A stretch of 64,000 bases of DNA, from NCBI GenBank assembly GCA_948567375.1, contig OX419759.1, forward strand, positions 3,201,303-3,265,302. The letters run 5' to 3'. Position 1 is the first letter of the stretch. The number at the start of each line of letters is the position of its first letter. Positions 58,989 through 64,000 of this stretch are shown in pieces. Under the pieces are notes generated by a model. It did no database searches, was not told where the DNA came from, and was given only the letters and a program-made list of their open reading frames with translations. Both the position numbers and the translations under genes were made by a program. This DNA comes from Lunularia cruciata. Taxonomy: Eukaryota; Streptophyta; Marchantiopsida; Lunulariales; Lunulariaceae.

Positions 58989-61900
58989 ATGCAGCAGAAT
59001 GTTCGAAATGTTCGAAAGCTACAGAAAACTGAATCCGGATGTATGTCCCATCAATCTTGTATCTGCAGTACACGTTACACTTCCTTATCAGAAACTCAAT
59101 AGCACCGATAGTTTCAGCACCTTCGACTGTGACTTCTGCCCGACGGCATTGAATCATTGACATCTAGACAGATTGAAAGGGAACGATAACATTCGAAGGG
59201 CTTCCCCACTCCTACGAACGACACCACCATGAATCGCGTTCAGTCAAGAGCAATCTGAGTCAGTGCACTATCCAGAATCTTACGATTGTTCCAAACAAAT
59301 TCTGCTCATGGCTGCAGTTTATATCAAGCATGCAACCATGAAAATGTAACCATGGAACTGAGGTAAATATAAGATACAAATGTTTCGATCAGAACCGGCA
59401 CGTGTATTTGACAGTACAGGTATCCTGTAAAAAGCGTTACAGTTGCAGATCAATCAAAACAATTAAAACAGTGTTGCGTAGCTTGCAGACGAATCTCACT
59501 TTGGTGGAGGGAATTTGCATCAAGATCGCACCACCGTTTCATGCAAGCTTTTGAAGTCGCAGCAACGGGTTCGCATGCGTATGGAAGGAAGCAAATTCCA
59601 ACAGAAAATGAGAGGTGATGATTCCAAGTAGCAAGTAGCTCTAGGCTGAATATATGTAGATATAAAGAATCATGACCCTCAGCTCCGCTTGATTGCATAA
59701 GCCAGGATCTATTACGGATTTATGTAACGGTCGTCAGTCGACTTTTGATTCGGCTTCGCGTGAGATTCGAAGTTATTCATACACGAACTGCGTTGGTTTT
59801 GATCGAAGGAACAATTGCTCCGTTAACACGAGACAACAAAGATGGTGATCAGAGAATGTGTTCAAATTGGAAATCTCATACGAGGGAAACTACGTACTTT
59901 CATCGAAGTGCTCCACAATCCTCCATGCTTCAGCAAAATTTAAATAGACCGCAAGAACCGCCGTGAACAATTCGATGTTGAATCTCAATTGTAGTGGGGA
60001 GCACAGTACACCGGTGTGTAACCACTCAGTCTGCAACTGCAGCGAGGGAAGAACGAAGAACACTCACATTATTCCGGTTTCTCCAGCGCCATATTCAGCC
60101 GCAGATTAGGAGATTTCAGCCAAGATATTTCTCTATACTTGTCCAGACATGGTAGACCTGAACAGAAGTTGCTGTAGAGGTAATCATAACGACATGGGGA
60201 TAATGTACAGATTTCGCCGCTGCTGTCAACTGTATCAGACTGTTATTGAATGATGTGAGCTACTTGTATAGGAGACCTTTTATTCTTCATTTGGACGAGA
60301 TAAAGCTCTACCCAGTCAGGACAACGAGCGATCTGATTCTAAGAGAACTTTCTACTGGCTCTGTCAAGCTTCATTAGATGTTACCAGTGGGAAGCTACGG
60401 TCGCACACTGGAGAAGAGCAACATTCACTTTTATGTAAGAACTTATCAGACCTTCAGAAATTGCAATTAATTTGGAGAGCATCAATTTTGGTATTTTTGC
60501 TTCGAGAGCAAATTTCGAGTAACTGAGATGAAACCCATGATTGCCTTGGATGATTGCCCATCAAATCGAGGAGAAAAGACTATGGCAGAATTAAATAGGA
60601 GTAAGGCAAAACCAGTTGTTCACCTTCCCAAGATACGCTCAAATATATCCAACCATCTGCGATAGTATTTGTTCTCCAAAAGTAACCTTATAGTCTGCAG
60701 ACTAACGCACATTGAAAGATGGAAACTGTTACGATCTCCATAAGATTTCTTTAAAATTTAACCAAAAAGATCATCAACTGTGCATTTTTTGTGTGCCTCG
60801 TATAAAGCACCGTCGAAGCGTCACCAAGTGCTCAATACATTGCTTCGGTTTGAAGGAAGAGAACTTCTATCTCCAAGCTCTAATTCATGGCAAATCAACA
60901 GCATCACGACCGCTTCAGGGCATCCAAACTAGGTTCTAGCGTGACTCATCTTTGCTCTAAACCTGATTTAGTGGCTACGTGATAGATGGGCAATCACGGT
61001 GCAGATTAACTTATGTTCCGAAAGTTCATCAAAAATGAAAACCTCGAAAGTACACCTTACCGTCGATTGTCCATGTATTGACGTGTGATCTCGTTGACCT
61101 GTCAGATCATGATGCGGATTCACTGACCCACCTTATCAAATAATAAGTTAAGACTTTTGTCGAGATACATGGATAGCGCTGGCTTCAACCTTCAGATCAG
61201 CGTTCGTCATATCAAGGATCATGAAAGAATCGAAGATCGAACACCTTTTGCTTCAAGGTGATTTATTAATGTAAATCTTGATCATGACAGTTTGATCATC
61301 TTCCCACAGATGTAAGCAGAAGATTGGCTGTTTGATCGTGACGATGACAGTTTTGTGCTGCATGCAAACATTAGAAAGAAAATGGATTTACGGGCATACA
61401 CAGATGAGATGTGTGTGATTCATTTCAAGCTTCAGTCCTCACTTCAGGAGAATTCGTGCACACAAAAGGTGCACGTCTACTCCTTTTCTTCTGACAATCT
61501 TTGAGTTATCACCATGTTTATCTATTATCAAATATCTATCTGATATTTAAAAATGCACAGCTTTAATCAACCTGTGCCTTTTTTAAACAAAAAGCTACTT
61601 TTCTTTCTCAAGAAAGAAAAGTAGCTTTTTGTTTATGGTAATCTGTACTGCTGCATATACAGTAGATGTAAGTTGATAAATCTGCTTTCTGAATTGATGT
61701 TTACAATAAAAATTAGCAGTAAAGTTCTCCTGGAGGAAAGGAGAATGTAAGGGGACAGTAATGAGGGCATGATTCCGTAACTCAAACTTTTCTCTAAAAT
61801 TAACTTGGATCAACTTGATAGAATTAAGTTACATATAAAGTCCCTCTTTTGAAACGGATTCAGACATTCAGAAGACTTGTACTCCTACTTAGATTCAATT

Positions 61901-62510
61901 TCTTTTTCTGTTTGGAGTTCTTCGTTCGCTTGGGAAATACATTTGCCAATCCGATACCTATGGGCTGAGATGAGAATTGAATCCTCAAGTAGGTTAACAG
62001 ATTCTTACAAAGACAGGAAGCAGCCACAGATCCTATTTTGGTGCGTTGATTCTGTGTTAAGTATGTTACCGCCCGCAAATGGTATACTTGATATGCAGTA
62101 CATCACTATCCAAATCCTTCAGCAAAAACAGGACTGAAATATTCTTCAAACAAAACCCTTCTAACAGATATATCAAATCACCATCATCCACCAGACAAAA
62201 TGAACCAGAACAGTGTCCTTGCAGGTGATAATGACAATTTCAGTCTAGCAAAGAGCCTATTGTGACCTTTAATGTTACAATGATCACGATAAATTGTACT
62301 GATTATATATCCCGAGGGCTCTGTTCAGCTCGTTCAAGTAGGAACGTTTCTGTCCATTTACGACATGGAATTGTCAGCTATCTTCCCTTTCTACTGGAAT
62401 TAACATGATTTAGTATGGATACCTATTGAAGAAGATGGTGGTTTTCATTAGCCCGTGAAAAATATTGTAAATCTACGATACCGGAATCAAGTTTATTATT
62501 GTGACAAATG
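58989..62510. promoter_or_regulatory. Upstream flank of dioxygenase copy 2
   Basis: Duplicate of 41,649-45,222. The upstream frame here begins at about 59,157 (MIQCRRAEVTV) and, because of a small tandem CGAACATT insertion, runs on to 58,849, overlapping the start of the main gene by about 140 bp in another frame. A copy-specific palindrome lies at 61,585-61,634. No gene is seen. Confidence 0.45.
61585..61634. repeat. 22 bp perfect inverted repeat found only in copy 2
   Basis: Arms 61,585-61,606 and 61,613-61,634 are exact reverse complements (AAACAAAAAGCTACTTTTC... and its mirror) around the loop CTCAAG. Copy 1 (near 44,310) has only the right arm, preceded by unrelated sequence. Confidence 0.85.
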
Positions 62511-63849
62511 AATTTAAACATCTTGTTGGTGACCTTACACCATAATGAGCTATTTTGATCAAGAAGATTAAAATAGAAATAAACAAGAATGGAAGAAAGT
62601 TGCATTTTGGGAGAGAGGAGATGAGATAGGCTTGTTGAAAGGAAAAACTCCAATTGGAAAAATGCAACATTCTCTTGGGAAGGAAGGGATGTGGTTTGTT
62701 CTTGAGAAGGAAAAGATTTGATTGGTTCTTAACTCAATTGTTGCTTCACATTGAGCAAAACTCTCTAGAATAATGATTTGGAATGGTCCCAAGAAAGCTT
62801 TTTAGAGGGGTTTGACTATATATCATTGAGACAACCATTAGACTTAGATCTTTGTTTGTGTCATGGAGTTAATGGTTGCATATGATTAATAGTGTTACAA
62901 AGTTTTACGAGTAGTATCCTAGAATGCGCATACAAAGATGGAATGTAGTCCTCCAAGTGTCCAACCACCCTGATGACTATGAAGTACTGTTCTATCCTTC
63001 CAAAAGGGTGTGTAATAACAAGAGTCATAACCAAATCATGCTACTTATTCTATAGTTTTGTATTACTATATGATAACTCAAGGCATTTTGTAGTCTATCA
63101 CCATATTGTCCTTGATCTCTATAGAGCACCTAAAAATGAACACTTAGTTCTACAAGAATTATACCCTACACACAAGTGCTTATGCTCTTGTGTTAAGATT
63201 CCTCACTTCCACTCAATTAAGCACACACAATCATCCCTACAAGGTATAGATTAATACATAAACACCAAAGAGATAATCTCAATGGTGTAAATTTCATTTT
63301 TTGCAAAAGAAGGATGGACCAAATGAACTTGGTGATCATAAGACCTAAGCCTTTTATACATTTCATACTTAGCCACTACATAAATCCAATGGTGACAATG
63401 TATTGGATATCTTTGAATTACATCTAATGTGTTCAATGCTAATCATATATTATATACTTATCTTATCCTAATCTAACCTAGGTGGACGTGGCCCACATGG
63501 AGCAACCACATCTTCTTGTTGTGAAGGTAATAGGCTAACACAAGACCTTTATCTCATAACCTAACTAACTATGTACAAAGTATGTACATATACAAAGGAC
63601 CTTGAGCTACAACTATGAAGTCTATCCCATCCTAACTACAAGATGAGTCATGGTCCTTTTATACTAAGTTCTCACTTGTTTGTCATGTAAGAAGTTTTGG
63701 CAATTCATTTTGCATGAATCTTGTTGGTGTCACATTTTGGCAGCATTAAGGATGAACTTCCTTCTCACTTTCATAGTCGGATAAGCTCTATGAGCTCTTT
63801 TTGGTTACCTTCAACATCCAAAGCTAGTTGTTTCTTCTTGGAACTTAGT
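62511..63849. other. Repeat-like sequence right of the duplication
   Basis: AT-rich with no domain recognised on either strand. Composition resembles the retrotransposon zone. A TATA-like CTTTTATACATTTCAT lies near 63,352. It could be degraded LTR sequence. Confidence 0.3.
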
Positions 63850-64000
63850 GTAACAGTTTGAAGATAAAGCACAAAAAATTGAAACTCCATAAGCACACAA
63901 GATTTGAACTCTCAAAAAACTCTGATGCTCCAAAGGAGCACCTTGTCTTTATTATATAGTCAAGAAGATCCACTCCAAGGAAGCTACACCCTTAGCTAGA
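63850..64000 (+). repeat. Start of another LTR of the element A family
   Basis: Begins TGTAACAGTTTGAAG and soon matches 52,870-52,930 (CCAAAGGAGCACC.TTGTCTTTATTATATAG, GAAGATCCACTC) and, in reverse, 20,900-20,960. It runs off the window. Confidence 0.6.

Larger units (their letters stand above)
54405..62510. repeat. Segmental duplication, copy 2 (about 8.1 kb)
   Basis: A direct repeat of 37,010-45,222. It begins mid-intron of the SAMHD1-like gene and ends at TTGTGACAAATG. Repeat-like sequence lies on both sides (the LTR fragment to the left, unidentified repeat-like DNA and another LTR start to the right), which suggests that this is the derived copy. Confidence 0.92.

Overview
The window looks like nuclear DNA of a land plant. 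It has spliceosomal introns of about 70-730 bp, a carotenoid cleavage enzyme with a transit-peptide-like N-terminus, a VENOSA4-type SAMHD1 homologue and many decayed Ty3/gypsy retrotransposons. The exact lineage cannot be read from the sequence. An early-diverging land plant (moss, liverwort or lycophyte) is a low-confidence guess. No CRISPR array, operon or prokaryotic system was seen.

Bases 1-21,014 are a nest of gypsy elements, nearly all on the minus strand. The oldest element (A) enters from the left edge and ends at its 5' LTR at 19,660-21,014. Read on the minus strand it runs gag, protease, reverse transcriptase, RNase H, integrase. It is split twice. Element C, a chromodomain element (10,435-15,485), lies between its protease and RT. 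Element B (1,265-9,415) lies between its RT and RNase H. B's own 3' LTR holds a solo LTR of the same family. Inside C, about 700 bp coding for the integrase zinc domain and catalytic core is inverted relative to the rest of the element.

Bases 22,740-37,570 hold two plus-strand genes: a four-exon mitochondrial carrier most like the aspartate/glutamate carriers, with a very long N-terminal extension (24,482-26,915), and an SAMHD1/VENOSA4-like HD-domain dNTP triphosphohydrolase of at least 18 exons (about 32,525-37,570).

Bases 37,010-64,000 are shaped by an 8 kb direct segmental duplication. Each copy (about 37,010-45,222 and 54,405-62,510) carries the last two exons of the SAMHD1-like gene and a complete minus-strand, two-exon NCED/CCD4-type carotenoid dioxygenase gene of 657 codons. 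In the second copy the SAMHD1 part is a dead fragment, while both dioxygenase genes look intact. The 9 kb spacer holds an older dioxygenase relic in the opposite orientation, a hairpin-rich segment and an LTR fragment of element A's family that ends at the duplication junction. The same LTR family starts again at about 63,850.

The intact genes act in separate pathways: mitochondrial metabolite exchange, dNTP pool control, and plastid carotenoid or apocarotenoid metabolism. Nothing here suggests that they form one system. Exon borders were read by eye from GT/AG sites and reading-frame phase.
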